Assembly: GCA_006176705.1 (NCBI GenBank)
Contig: QRFJ01000047.1
Span: 124,001 to 188,000, forward strand
Direction: 5' to 3'
Source of the DNA: Cocos nucifera
Taxonomy: Eukaryota > Streptophyta > Magnoliopsida > Arecales > Arecaceae
Length of the DNA stretch: 64,000 nt
In this document: positions 11,891-22,644 of the stretch, in pieces
How positions within the stretch are numbered: the stretch's first letter is position 1
Layout: every line of letters starts with the position of its first letter
The notes under the pieces: generated by a model
Databases searched by the model: none
What the model was told of the DNA's origin: nothing
Seen by the model: the letters and a program-made list of their open reading frames with translations, nothing else
Translations under genes and position numbers: made by a program

Positions 11891-12440
11891 GCTATGAGAG
11901 ATGAAACACAAGCAAAAATCTTAGACAACAATCGAGACTGAAAGTACTCATCCAAAGCTCAACTTATTAGGCTAGCAACTATGCGATGCGGGCTAAAAGG
12001 GCTTGATCCCTGAGATCGGAGAATGATCAACATAGATGACACCAACCATGGGATCACTTCTTTCAAAAGATTAGAATTCATTTTATTCATAGAACATTCA
12101 TTACGAGTCAATTTCTTTTGGGCATAGTTTATTACAACAAGGAAAGAGGAAAGTGTAAGACATGGACTCGATCGCGGCATCCTCAGGTTCGATCGATGTA
12201 CTTGGACTCCATTCAACATGTGCATAGAGAAGTGCTCTCCAATGGCTATAAGTCTCCTACTGAGGAATATCGGGGATGACATGACTAATCTCATCTATCT
12301 CCTGAATATTCTATCAAGTAGGGCCGAAAAGCTAGATCAAGAGGGTCAAAGGACCACCCCATGGATAAGGTTGGAAATGGGCTCAGGCTGACTTGACTGC
12401 GGGTCATGCTTCGGGCTAGGCCTGAACAAAATTAGGCTGG
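11891..12440. other. Gypsy 3' non-coding remainder
   Basis: This 550-base stretch lies between the antisense coiled-coil relic and the Sirevirus RT. A minus-strand frame at 12294-11959 shows no recognisable family. It may be intron or middle exon of the antisense gene, but I cannot support this from motifs. Confidence 0.3.
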
Positions 12441-12452
12441 ATTTATGTACTA

Positions 12453-13731
12453 ATGGCTCGCCTAGAAGTGATAAGAATACTTTTTTCCTTTGCTTGCTTT
12501 AAGAATTTTACTTTATTTCAAATGGACATAAAATCTGCTTTTTTAAATGGTTTGATTAAAGAGAAAGTTTATGTAGCTCAACCTCCTAGTTTTGAAGATT
12601 TTACCAATCCTAATTATATTTTTAAACTAAAAAAGACTCTTTATGGTTTAAAACAAGCTCCATGAGCTTGGTATGAAAGACTAAGTAATTTCTTATTAGA
12701 AAATATTTTTTTTCAAAGGAAAAGTAGGTACAACTTTATTTCTTAAGCATATGGATGAAGATATTTTAGTAGTTCAAATTTATGTTGATGACATTATTTT
12801 TGGATTTACTATTGATGTTTTGTGCAAGCAATTTTCAGAGTTGATGAAGAGCAAATTTGAAATGAGTATGATGGGCAAAATGTTGATTTTCTTGGGCTTA
12901 CAAGTCAAGCAAACTAAGGAAGAGATCTATTTATCTCAGATGAAATATGTTAAAGAGCTGCTAAAGAAATACAACATTGATGATAAAAGAAGTGTGACAA
13001 CACCTTTGAACACAAACTTTAAGTTATGCAAGGATGAATTTGGCAAAAGTGCAGATCAAAAAAAGTATAGAGGAATGATCAGAAGTCTTTTATATCTAAC
13101 TACGAGCAAACTAGACATACAATTTGCAGTTTGTCTATATGCCTGATTCTAGAGTAATCCAAAGGAATCATATCTTATGGTAGTAAAGCGCATATTTTGA
13201 TATCTCAGAGGAATCCAAAACTTTGGTTTATTCTATCCCAAGAACAATAATTTTATACTAATTGGATATAGTGACTTTGATTTTACAGGAGACCTTGATA
13301 ACAGAAAAAGCACATCAAGGACATGTCAACTACTTGGAAACTACTTAGTGTCTTGGTTCTCCAAGAAATAGAATAGTGTAGCACTATCAATAGCAGAAGT
13401 AGAGTACGTCTTAGCTACAATGTGTTGCTCTTAGATGCTATGGATAAAATAGATACTTCAAGACTACAAACAAGAATTAAATCCTATTCCTATTTATTGT
13501 GATAATACCTCTGCTATAAATTTATCTGTGAATCCTATTCATCATAGTGGGACTACACACAGAGAAGTTAGACATCACTTTTTAAGAGATTGTGTGCAAA
13601 AAGGTTTAATTCAATTGCATTTTGTGCCTATTTTAGAATAAATAGCTGACATATTAACAAAACCATTAGGCACTGGAAATTTTGTTAAAATTAGAACTGC
13701 ACTTGGGCTTATGGATTTATCATTTTCATAA
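12453..13731 (+). pseudogene. Sirevirus RT and RNase H, broken
   Basis: The first frame (12453-12665) carries QMDIKSAFLNG and KKTLYGLKQAP and stops at a TGA where the family has Arg. A frameshift near 12700-12740 follows. The second frame (12751-13146) has the catalytic YVDDIIFG box, FEMSMMGKM and FLGLQVKQTKEEIYLSQ. RNase H follows in broken frames: SRTCQLLGNYLVSWFSKK, YCDNTSAI, and near the end RHHFLRDCVQKGLIQ, then ILTKPLG. The coding end is at about 13731. There are at least five in-frame stops, so it is inactive though well preserved. Confidence 0.85.
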
Positions 13732-13880
13732 TTTCTATGAGTACGTGATCTCACTAATTTGTGCAAGACACATTATGCCTTTATTGTTCACATGTATTTC
13801 AATTTGTTCAAATTTATTGTGCCTTTAGTTTAAACCTCAAACTGATATTGTTATTCTCTTTAACTAACTGTTTATTTAAG

Positions 13881-13910
13881 TTTTGATGATGTCAAAAGGG
13901 GGAGAAAGGT
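13881..13910 (+). promoter_or_regulatory. Sirevirus upstream polypurine-tract motif
   Basis: The sequence TTTTGATGATGTCAAAAGGG followed by GGAGAAA is the conserved Sirevirus motif around a polypurine tract. It lies about 170 bases upstream of a second copy next to the LTR. Multiple tract copies are a documented Sirevirus trait. Confidence 0.8.
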
Positions 13911-14050
13911 ATACTTTGCTAATTTGAAATTATCTAGATTATCATTTGGCTTATTGTTTCACACTTTGCTTAACATAATTATATCGGTAAGGAGATTAAA
14001 ATATGATATCTACACACACTTCAGCATAATTTTTTTATATATTTGTCATC

Positions 14051-14068
14051 ATCAAAAAGGAGGAGAAT
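14051..14068 (+). promoter_or_regulatory. Sirevirus LTR-proximal polypurine tract
   Basis: ATCAAAAAGGAGGAGAAT lies directly before the LTR start. It is a slightly decayed form of the AAAAGGGGGAGATT motif and would prime plus-strand DNA synthesis. Confidence 0.75.
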
Positions 14069-14429
14069 ATTGAACTTAAGATCCACATTTACCTAAGTTT
14101 TGATAATAACAAATGAGTGTTGATGAAATTTGAGTTTTAAATTATAAATGCAAAATCCTCAAGACTTTTGAACCAATTGAGTTGAAAACAGAGTTGTTGA
14201 AAAAGTTGCTGAAAAAGGACAAATATATTTGAAGCTATGGGGAACTCATTTGAACATGTTGCTGAAACAAAAGTCAAGATGTTCGAACTTGTAAAGAAGA
14301 TGTTCGAACTAGTTGTAACAGGTCTCTCCAGAATCAAAGAAGATTGAGATTAGAATTTCAAACATAGAATCAAAGAAGATTTCTTTAGAATCAAAAAATG
14401 ATTTAGAATTTCAAACACCCAGCAAATCA

Positions 14430-14700
14430 GATTTGAGTTTTGAAGGAAAGTTTTTTCAAAAGTTGATTTGAGTTTTGAAGAAAAGTTTCTCAAAAGTGGA
14501 TTTGAGTTTTCAAAGAAAGCTTTTCAAATTAGATTTGAGTTTTGAAGGAAAGTTTTTAAAAAGTTGATTTAAGTTTTGAAGGAAAGTTTTTCAAAAATTG
14601 ATTTGAGATTTGAAGGAAAAATTTTCAAAAATTGATTTGGAAATATAACAAATCATATTTGAGTTTTGAAGAAAAGTTTTTCAAAATATTGATTTGGAAA
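14430..14700 (+). repeat. Tandem repeat in the Sirevirus LTR
   Basis: Five to six imperfect copies of GATTTGAGTTTTGAAGGAAA with a following TTTTTCAAAAGTT-like segment occur head to tail, with a spacing of roughly 50-60 bases. The array lies in the U3 part of the LTR, where repeat arrays often act as enhancers; that role is inference. Confidence 0.7.
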
Positions 14701-15068
14701 CATACAGAAAATCAAATTAAATCAAATTAAGAAAATCAAATTAAATTGAAGAAGAAATAGACCAGCAAATCATGAGTTATTAACGATCAAATCAGATTTG
14801 AGTGATTCCTGCAATCATTGAAGATTAAAATAAATTAAGAAGGAAAGCTATTTTTAAAAAAACAAGATAATTTGGAAAGCTATCAGAAGATGTCCAACGT
14901 TCATCAATTTTTCTTTGTAAATAGATGTTCTTAGAACACCTTTAAATATATTGAACATAGAGAAACACAGAAAGCAGGAGCTATAATAGTTTAGAAAAAT
15001 TTTTGTTTGCTGTGTTAGTTCTTCAAGCTAGGCTTTAGTTTCCAATTAGTCTTTTAGAGATAGGTTAG

Positions 15069-16796
15069 TGATAAACACTTAAATTAAATCACTAGAAGCA
15101 TATTATTTTATTTTATTGCTCCTTATTTGTTAAGAATTTAATGCTTTCTAGTTTATTTTATAGATAATTAATAAATTTAATTTAATTAATTATATGTTAT
15201 GGAGTGTGATAAAAATAGCATTAGCTAGAATCAGCTACATGGCAAAGAAGAAAAGAAGATTGTCAATGCAAATAGCTCAATTTGTTAAACAAAAGAATTC
15301 AAATTGGGAGCAAATTAGACTCAAAATGAATTTAAAATATAAGAAGGACGCATGCGGTATTACAAAAAAAAATACTATTTAGAAAATCTAAAAGGACGTA
15401 TGCGGCATTTTAAAGAAATAAAAATTTCTTTTTAGAAATTAAAAGTTTGATTCATGAGAGTTAATTAGACTAAAACTTTGTTGTGCCATCCAACAGCTAA
15501 GAAGCCATTGAACACCTAATTGGACGACAGACAATGCTTGGTTTCATAGAAAGTAGTGGTGGCCCATAAGTTTGAGCATGATCAGATGGCTGAAATTCAT
15601 TTTGAAAGCAATCCAACAGTTGAAATGAGCACCGAGTTGATTTAATCCCTTCTGGATTTCTTTTAGTATGATTCATCGGCTTGTAAACCTCATGATGAGT
15701 GATTCGATGGCCCAAAATGGATCTAGACCATGATTGGGTGCAGAGTAATATATTTTTGGTTAATTTTGGGCCTTTGATTGCAATCCAAAGGCCATAAAAG
15801 CCTCACACGGGCATGAGTTTGGAAGAGAATTTAAAACCTTTTTCAAATAGAATTCCTCACGTAAATACTTATTCCTCCTCTATTTAAACCCTCTATCCCT
15901 ATCTTTCATAACCAACAACCTCCCTTTTGCGGGGATCAGCTGATCAATAGCCGCTCCCTTCTTCTCTACAACCGTAGCCTCCTCTTCACGCCATAGCCCC
16001 CATCAATCGACCCTCCTCTCTCCCTCTCTTCCTTTCTCTCTCCTTAAATTCTTTTTCTTCTTAGCCTTTTTCTTCTCCACCAAACAATTTTTCTTGCTCT
16101 TGATCCCTACTCCAAGATGTTGGAAGGAAGACTCAAGCTCCGGGATGAAGATTTCAGCGAAAAGTTTTTTCATGGCCAGATAATCATCTCATTCTCAAGA
16201 GATCACTGTAATCTTGGTTTGATAGTATTTTACTTTTTTTTCATCTTTTATATTTTTTTAATATATAATAAAGATTGTCTTTTCTTGTTATATTTTTGTG
16301 TCTTTAATTTCTTGCATGAGATTAATCTAGAATAGTTTATAACCCTTGAAACAAGCTGTGATTTATGGGTATAGTTCGTGCTCTTGGGATTGATTATCTT
16401 TATATTAATTTTTTATTATATCTAAATCAATTTTGACTGGCCTATAACTTTAAGAGATAAGTTATGATCCAAGAATATAAGCCGTGCTCTCTAAGATAGA
16501 TTATATCTTTATTCATTAGATATCAATCCAAGACATGTTAAGAAGAATATCAGCTATCTAACAAAAGAGCAGTTGAGATCCCGAGAATCTACCTCCATAT
16601 TTGATTTCAATCCTTAATTTAATTATTTATTTACTTATTTTTTTAATTAATTCAAGTAGTCTTTTAATCAACTTTTATTTTGCTACTTAAATTAAAAATT
16701 GAAATCTCTTAAACATAACTAATATGATTCATGTGGATATAATCTCAACTCATCCTAGCTATAGTAGTGAGTTAATTTTTATTTTGACTGTGATTA
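15069..16796 (+). mobile_element. Solo LTR of Athila-like family with GTTAG duplication
   Basis: A 1.73-kb LTR in plus orientation starts TGATAAACAC and ends TGTGATTA (the TCA end decayed to TTA). GTTAG occurs immediately before (15064-15068) and after (16797-16801), a perfect 5-base target-site duplication. Sirevirus LTR sequence continues on both sides. Body motifs match, in inverse orientation, the LTR at 630-2051. No internal region remains, as expected after LTR-LTR recombination. Frames at 15194-15382 and 16117-16335 lie inside the LTR and are not genes. Confidence 0.85.
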
Positions 16797-17104
16797 GTTA
16801 GCTTGAGAGAGCTCTGCTTAATTCAACTTGTTGATATTGCTGTATTTGCTACTGCTATTGTAATTCGCTACTATTGGTGTAATTTGCCGCTGTCCATAGT
16901 CAAAGAAAATCAAGGCAAAACCCTTGGAAGTGAATATAACAACTCATATTGAGTTGTGAACCATGATAGATCATTGTATCCCTCTTTCTTTTTCTAATAT
17001 TTCTTTTATTATTTCTTTACTATCATTATTTAAAATATTGTCAAAGTGTTTAAGCTTTTATTTAGAATCAATCTACTCCCCCCCCCCTCCTCTAACTTGA
17101 GTCG

Positions 17105-17319
17105 GGACCTAATATAAAGGCTCATAAAGGACCCCCAAGGCATGCAATCTCTCTTGTTCATCCATTTTTATATGTTCTAGATTTTTGACTTAAGCATCGA
17201 AGGATTCTCATCAGAGCCAACTTCAGCTAGGCACTTATTTTATAGATCCAGTCATCATGATCCTACGGTGGCCATTCAACTTTAGCCAGTTCGACTCAAA
17301 CTAGAAATTTACAGCAACA
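17105..17319 (+). repeat. Gypsy 5' LTR, truncated
   Basis: This 215-base piece matches the 3' end of the LTR at 26135-26414, for example GCAATCTCTCTTGT and ACTTATTTTATAGATC, and the CAACA end at 17319. About 430 bases of its 5' side are missing, replaced by Sirevirus LTR sequence. A decayed primer site (ATTGATACTAAAAGAAGG, family form TTGGCGCTAGAGGAAGG) starts at 17321. Confidence 0.75.
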
Positions 17320-17479
17320 GATTGATACTAAAAGAAGGATCTAGGTCCACTTTCGAGAAGGAGCATGAGAGCAGTAGTGATGCCATCGTGCTAAACATCT
17401 TCATGACATTCTAATGCTACAACTCGATCAATCCAAAATCTAGTTGAGAACCACCCTTCGATTCAGTCGTCAGAGGCCC

Positions 17480-18125
17480 CATTGTAGCCATCCCAACCAG
17501 CTATAGGAGTGAACCAAGATTGGTCAATATGCTGGTCGAACAGGTACAGGTGCTGATAGTGGTAGTCCAAGCTATGCAATCGCCAACCCATGCACAAAAG
17601 GTGTCTCAGCAGTAGTCATCTCAATCTCCTCTACGTAGTTTGGAGTAGGGGAGGCAAACACGGCTAAGTCGACCCAGGAGCACTAAACGAATAAGGCAAT
17701 CTCCTAGCCCCCATTTTGGGAAGGGCTCCACTCTGGGCTAATCCCCATCGTAGCATATGGAGGCCTATATGTCCCATGAAGCAGACATTGATGAAGACTT
17801 TAGAAAATGAACCAGCAAATTGAGGCATTACATTGTCAGGCCTCGAGTCGGAATGATAGATTCAGCTTCTACATCGACCCACCATTTAGCGATAGGATTA
17901 TGCGAGAGCCACTCCCCGCTTTCTTCAAAATGCCAAAACTAAAAATCTATGATGGGTCTATTGGCCAAGTAGATCATTTAGAGAGCTTCAAGGCTCTCAT
18001 GCCCCTTCATGGGGCAAATGATAGAATTCTGCACCGAGCCTTCCCTTTTATCCTGAAAAGGATGAATTAAGACTGGTGTACTAGCCCGAAGCCAAACTTC
18101 ATCTATTCATTCGACCAACTAAGTC
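17480..18125 (+). pseudogene. Gypsy gag, 5' part
   Basis: The first recognisable piece, in the frame near 17530-17600, encodes EQVQVLTVVVQAMQSP, equivalent to the LLxQVxGLTxAMQAM segment seen in the gag copies at 29490 and 54600. The longest open piece, 17807-18070, holds the conserved gag start (DPPFSDRIMREPLPAFFKMP, then KIYDGSIGQVDHLESFKALM). The sequence breaks off at 18125-18130, where the copia is inserted, and continues at 23205. Frames are interrupted by stops. Confidence 0.8.
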
Positions 18126-18130
18126 AGTCG

Positions 18131-19025
18131 TGTTAGTGATATCAACTTTTATGATACCACTTGTTGAGAATCTAGTACCAGATTATTAAGGTAAGAAGAA
18201 AGAAAAAAATAAAATAAAAAAATAATTAAGTATGTGGATCAGCCTAAAAGCTTGCCTCCACGGGACATGCAAAGCTTTACTATGAAAGAAAAAATAAGTA
18301 TAAGAGGAGAACATCCACTCTTAACTCACTGTACATAAATTTTTTTCAACTAGAAGCTATCCTCACAAAAGCTCTCTTAGAATCTCAAGAAGATCCTCAA
18401 AAGCTACAAGATGCTCTGCCCTTATGGCCTTAGCACTGGATGCTATGCACCTATTGCTTCTCTCTCTTATAGGCTGCACGTACTCGGTACTCTGCCAAGT
18501 TCCTCTTGATGGTTGCCTGAGCTTCTTTACGTGCCTCTCATGCCACACACACACCATACTTTGCTTTATAGCATCTCAGGCCTTTAAATAGAATGAGAAT
18601 CCTCTTCTCAGTAGTTCATAGAAGTTCTAACATGACTCTTTCTCCTAATATGAGTCAAACATGATCTTGATGGAGTCTTGAAATATTTTTCAATCTTCAG
18701 ATCATGATCGTACGACCGCTAGATCCTATGATCCATGCGCAACTCTCATAGATCCCTTGGATTAATCACAATCTAAGTCCAAATAGAAAATTCCATCTTA
18801 TTCTACTCACCTTCGTCGAGCCGACTCTGTCAGAGGTCGAGTTGGCTCAGTTGCATCTTGCTTGAACACCTGCTTTCTATCTTCCTGAAAAGTCCAGCTC
18901 AATTACAACTCGAGCTGGCTTAATCTCAACCCGAGCTGATTCGATCCTGTATCCAAGCCAGCTCGACTGCTTGCTGATTTGATTCTTCTCTACTGTTTAT
19001 CGATTTGAGGCATTAAATCCTAACA
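18131..19025 (-). repeat. copia 3' LTR
   Basis: On the plus strand it runs from TGTTAGTGATATC to CCTAACA. It aligns along its full length with the two halves of the right LTR. The adjacent internal bases read CAAGATGAAGAT on the minus strand, a decayed polypurine tract. The motif GCTCG/AGCTCG is frequent at 18830-18970. The short frame 18557-18363 is LTR sequence. Confidence 0.85.
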
Positions 19026-20561
19026 ATCTTCATCTTGATTCGACATTCGACCTCCACCTATCTTTGAGAGCTTCTAGATCTTCTCACCCCCATGCCCTAG
19101 GGCAATCACCTATTGATCATGGATGGGCAAACATGGGAGTTGATCCAGGCCACTCGATCCCACCCCATCAATGACTATGATCCTTCTGATCTGAGATCTG
19201 CTCGGAATAGTCTCCTACGATAATATGAACTTCACCTTGCAATGTTGCATGTCATCCTCTCGAGTCTCCCATCTCATGCCCGATCCATCTCCACCTAAAG
19301 CTCCATCTCGCACTGGGCTCCCAGTCATGAGGTAGTGTTCTCTATACTTTCTTTCTCTTAACACCATTCTACTACCGTGCATGACCTTCAGGATTTTTTC
19401 ATCTGCTTTTCATCTAAAGACGGTCAAATCCAGTCTACTTAGTAAGATTAGATTTTTTTAAAAGCTGGGTATGTATCGAACCTCATCCAATTTCTTTACT
19501 ATTCCATCATGAAGCTTTATGCTGACCATCCGCTATCCTTGATCTCATAGCTCGATCCGTCTGGTAGGAACACAATATCCTCACTGATCTTCAGAAAGTC
19601 AAACAGCTTCTTTCTACAACATACATGATGTAAATAATTAGAATTCATAATCCACTAAAAGAAAGAAGTAGATACCTCATCAATAACCAGAAGAACATCA
19701 TCACTGCCTTCTGTATTGCTATTGGCCATTGCCATAGTAGCCCTCATTCGATCTTTGAGTTATGGACAATACTTGACTCGATACCCCAACCTATCACATC
19801 GATAGCATCTGATCTTGCTATGGTTCCTCGTCTTGGATCTGAATTATCCTCCTTGTAATTCTTTACTGCTCCATCTACTGCCTCCTATGTCTCTAGAAAT
19901 CATCAAAGTTGAGCTGCCGCCATCTAAGCTCAAAGCTGAATTTTTTCTTATGAGAATCTCATTTTGGAGAATCACTGCAGTAATTTCATCCATCTTGATG
20001 GTGCTTTTACTTACAAGAAGAGCAGTCATCAAAAACTCATACAAAGAAAGAAGTAATGCTAGCAAAACCAACATCCTGATCTTCTTCTCAACTTTTTTAC
20101 CAATGTTAAGGAGATCGATGAGGATTTTCTAAAAGTTGGATAGATGTTCTTACATACTTTGGCCTTCGTTCATTCATAGCTGGTAGAACTGCCTCCAAAA
20201 AAATAGCATATTGGTGAGCGACTTTGCCATGTATAACTCCTCGAGCTTCGATTACAGCACCATCGAAGAAGTCTAGCCAAGTACATGGATCATGACATCA
20301 TTCACTAGGTACAAGCAAATTGTGCTCACCACCTGCATTTAGATCCGCTTTCAATCCTTCATCTCCATGGTGGCTGGCATCTTCTCGTACAAGAGAGCGT
20401 CGATCAAATTCTATTGGATGAGGACATCCTTTACCCTTACTTGCTATAAGAAGAAATTATCCTTTCCATCGAATCTTTTGATCTCCATCTTAATTGTGCT
20501 TGTCTTCTTCATATTCTTCAATCTTTAACACCACTGCTGCCATCTATGCTCCAGTACCGCT
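19026..20561 (-). pseudogene. copia gag and protease region, deleted pol
   Basis: Minus-strand reading from 20500: the gag start equivalent to IKRFDGKDNF, YMAKSLTN, QFYQL, then the open piece 20074-19844 with TALLVSKSTIKMDEITAVIL and a Gly/Ser-rich tail. A CCHC-type remnant follows, then a protease-region relic (HVCCRKKLFDFLK) at about 19630. Beyond this the sequence passes to the 3' LTR without integrase or RT. Many stops. The pol-less architecture is that of a deletion derivative. Confidence 0.75.
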
Positions 20562-20575
20562 GACCTCTGATACCA
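20562..20575 (-). promoter_or_regulatory. copia tRNA-iMet primer-binding site
   Basis: The minus strand reads TGGTATCAGAGGTC, complementary to the 3' end of initiator tRNA-Met, two bases inside the LTR end at 20578. It sets the orientation of this copia as minus. Confidence 0.9.
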
Positions 20576-20908
20576 ATTATTGGTGATATTAACTCCTATG
20601 ATACTATTTATTGAGGATTCAATATCAGATTATTGAGGTAGAAAGAAAGAAAAATAAAATAAAAAAATAATCAAGTACATGAATCAGCCTAAAGGCTCGT
20701 CTTCGTGGGACATGCAAAGTTTTAATATGAAAGAAAAAGATAAGTACAAGAGGAGAACATTCATTCTCAACTCACTATGCATAAATCTCCCTCAACTAGA
20801 AGCTACTCTCACAAAAGCTCAAAAAAATCCTCAAAAGCTATAAGATGCTCTATCCTTACAGCCTCAATGCCAGATGCTATGCACCTATTGCTTCTATCTC
20901 TCGCAGGC

Positions 20909-22509
20909 TGATAATTATCATAATTTAATAAATAATAATATTAAATTATATATTAATTAATATTTATTTTAAAAAATTAATATTTTTATGGATGTTTTAT
21001 AGAAAAGAAGTCTACCAATATGAATAGCTCGATTTATGAGTTCCAATGCAATAAATTTTACTCAAATTGGAGCTAAATCAAAAAAATTATCAAGCCCAGA
21101 AGTTTAAAATAAAAAATAAAAAAAATAGATTGATACATGGTGGACCGACCGATCGATCCATGGAATAGGCATAGACCGGCCAGCTCAGTAGGCATGCACA
21201 ATCAACGGCTGCTATGTGGTGAACTTAGATCGCTAAGAGGTCTATGTATTTTTCATCACGACGTATAAGGGTAGATTCATCATTTCGTCGGGCCAGGTAC
21301 GTAGGGATTGATTCGGATCTATGGTGCGCTTGATCCACGATAATCCATGAGCATAGGTTTTGCATGATCGAGCAGCCAAGAGCAATCTCGATTTAGATCT
21401 GATGGTTGTGATTTGAGTGCTGATGGATGGCTGCGATTTGAACGTTGACGGACGGCTAAGAAGATAGCCGATGGTCATTCGATGGCTAACATTATTTTCT
21501 AGTTTGAACAGGACTTCCTAGGCTTCTTGAGCATGATCTAATGGCTAAAAATCATCCAAACAAGAGATCCGATGGCTCAAAATACATCAGGCGCTGATCA
21601 AGGCATTAAACGGACGTATTTTGATAGGATTTAGGGCATTTTATCAAGATCTAATGGCCAGGATTTCAACAGACATGAATAATTCGAGCCAAACTTGGAT
21701 TAGACTCCAACAAAGACTCACAAACTCCATTTTTTCTCTATTTAAAGTTTGTTATGCCAGAAATCAAGAGAGAGCCCCTCTGGTGGAAAAACAGACCTCT
21801 TCTCTCTCTCTCTCTCTCTCCCTTCTCTTCTTCTCTCCTTCTTTCTTCTTTCTTTTTTCTTTCTTTTCTTTTTCTTTTTATTTATCTATGAGATTTCATG
21901 CATGATGGCAAAAGCTACAAGCATCAACACTATGTACGGCTAGAAATCTTGTATCCAAGAGAGTAAGAAAAGTTTTTCAAGCATAAGAGTTTGTAATTTG
22001 AACCTATCTTTCTTTTTATTGGACAATAAATTTTTTTCATCTTTTACATGCCTTTCTTATTTATGCTATAATATTAAAATTTTTATAATTTATAGCTAAA
22101 AAGATAGATCATGATTGTGAAAAGATACGATCTGTACTCAAATTAGAATAAATTATAAGACTTATATTTTAATATTTAATTTTTTATAATTTATATCTAA
22201 AGAGATAGATCATGATCGTAAATAGATATGATTTATACTCAGATTAGGATGAATTATAGAAAATAAATTAGAATTATATTCTTTGATTGCATGATCTAAA
22301 TAGTTTATGTCTGTGAGATGGATCATGATCGTGTTAGATATGATCCATGCTCAGTAGAATAGGTTATGTTAGAATCTGATCAATGAAACATATATCTTAT
22401 AAGATTGCATGTTGATAATGAAAAGATTGCATAAATCAATTATAAACTTGAATATTAGAAGATGAAACTAAAATCCTAGATAATTTTCTGCTTTAACGAC
22501 AAGTAGTCA
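20909..22509 (+). mobile_element. Athila-like LTR nested in copia LTR
   Basis: A 1.6-kb LTR in plus orientation starts TGATAATTATCA and ends ACAAGTAGTCA. It is homologous, in inverse orientation, to the split LTR at 28170-28326 plus 39034-40812; shared blocks include the CT-rich tract near 21800-21870 and the GATCATGATC repeats. The frames at 21621-21943 come from the CT tract. No internal coding region or second LTR follows. Instead a primer site leads into a full tRNA copy. Confidence 0.8.
22080..22370 (+). repeat. Triplicated segment around GATCATGATC
   Basis: Three degenerate copies with a spacing of about 103-111 bases each contain GATAGATCATGATYGT or close variants, followed by GATAYGATYTGTACTCA and GAATAAATTATA. 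The core GATCATGATC is a perfect 10-base palindrome. Related copies occur on the other strand at 39290-39440. Confidence 0.7.
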
Positions 22510-22515
22510 AATTTT

Positions 22516-22590
22516 TGGTGTCGTTGCTAAGGATCGAACCTGGGTTGCCCAAGTGATAGGCAGGAATACTCACCATTATACAACAATGAC
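22516..22590 (-). pseudogene. Full-length reverse-transcribed copy of tRNA-Asp at a primer site
   Basis: The 75 bases on the minus strand read as a complete plant tRNA-Asp with mostly C-to-T type changes. It has the acceptor 5' half GTCATTG, a D arm (ATAATGGTGAGTAT), an anticodon loop CTATCAC (GTC decayed to ATC), the T arm GGTTCGATCC and the acceptor 3' half with a terminal CCA. The CCA end lies 6 bases from the LTR end at 22509, where a primer-binding site belongs. Plant nuclear tRNA genes do not encode CCA, so this is a cDNA of the mature primer and not a tRNA gene. It is unlikely to be transcribed into a working tRNA. Confidence 0.85.
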
Positions 22591-22644
22591 AATGAAGAAA
22601 TTTAATATAATTAAATTTTTATAGGAATATAATTAACTTTTTGT
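22591..22644. other. AT-rich tail after the tRNA copy
   Basis: About 54 AT-rich bases (AATGAAGAAATTTAATATAA onward) lie between the 5' end of the tRNA copy and the resumed copia LTR. They match neither the tRNA nor the copia. They may be leader remnant, template-switch product or filler DNA. No target-site duplication could be seen around 20909-22644. Confidence 0.4.

Larger units (their letters stand above)
9385..12440 (+). mobile_element. Tat-lineage Ty3/gypsy fragment
   Basis: A plus-strand fragment that starts just before the integrase zinc domain and runs through the integrase C-terminus, a non-coding repeat block and part of an antisense accessory gene. No LTR is present; both ends are cut, by copia LTR sequence on the left and Sirevirus pol on the right. 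The order (pol, repeat block, antisense coiled-coil gene) is the same as in the element at 56409-64000, which supports the assignment. Confidence 0.75.
12441..17100 (+). mobile_element. Sirevirus (Ty1/copia), 3' part only
   Basis: A plus-strand element entered in the middle of RT. It contains RT palm and thumb, RNase H, a 3' UTR with two polypurine-tract motifs, and the 3' LTR from about 14069 to 17100, itself interrupted by a solo LTR. Gag, protease, integrase and the 5' LTR are missing. The lineage call rests on the RT sequence (ACFKNFTLFQMDIKSAFLNG) and on the repeated AAAAGGGGGAGA motif, a known Sirevirus hallmark. Confidence 0.85.
14069..17100 (+). repeat. Sirevirus 3' LTR, interrupted
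   Basis: The LTR starts near 14069 (TATTGAACTTAAGATCC; the family has TGTTGAACTTAG). It consists of 14069-15068 and 16802-17100, with a solo LTR between. The 14440-14700 part holds several copies of a unit of about 55 bases built on TTTGAGTTTTGAAGGAAAG. The tail has the poly-C stretch at 17071-17082 common at Sirevirus LTR ends. The exact end is uncertain because gypsy LTR sequence begins near 17105. Confidence 0.7.

Noticed and set aside
21621..21943. Ser/Leu/Phe-rich frames resembling membrane proteins
   Set aside because: They come from the CT-rich tract within the Athila-like LTR.
22516..22590. A functional tRNA-Asp gene
   Set aside because: The encoded CCA, changed anticodon, an acceptor-stem mismatch and the position exactly at a primer-binding site argue for a reverse-transcribed copy.
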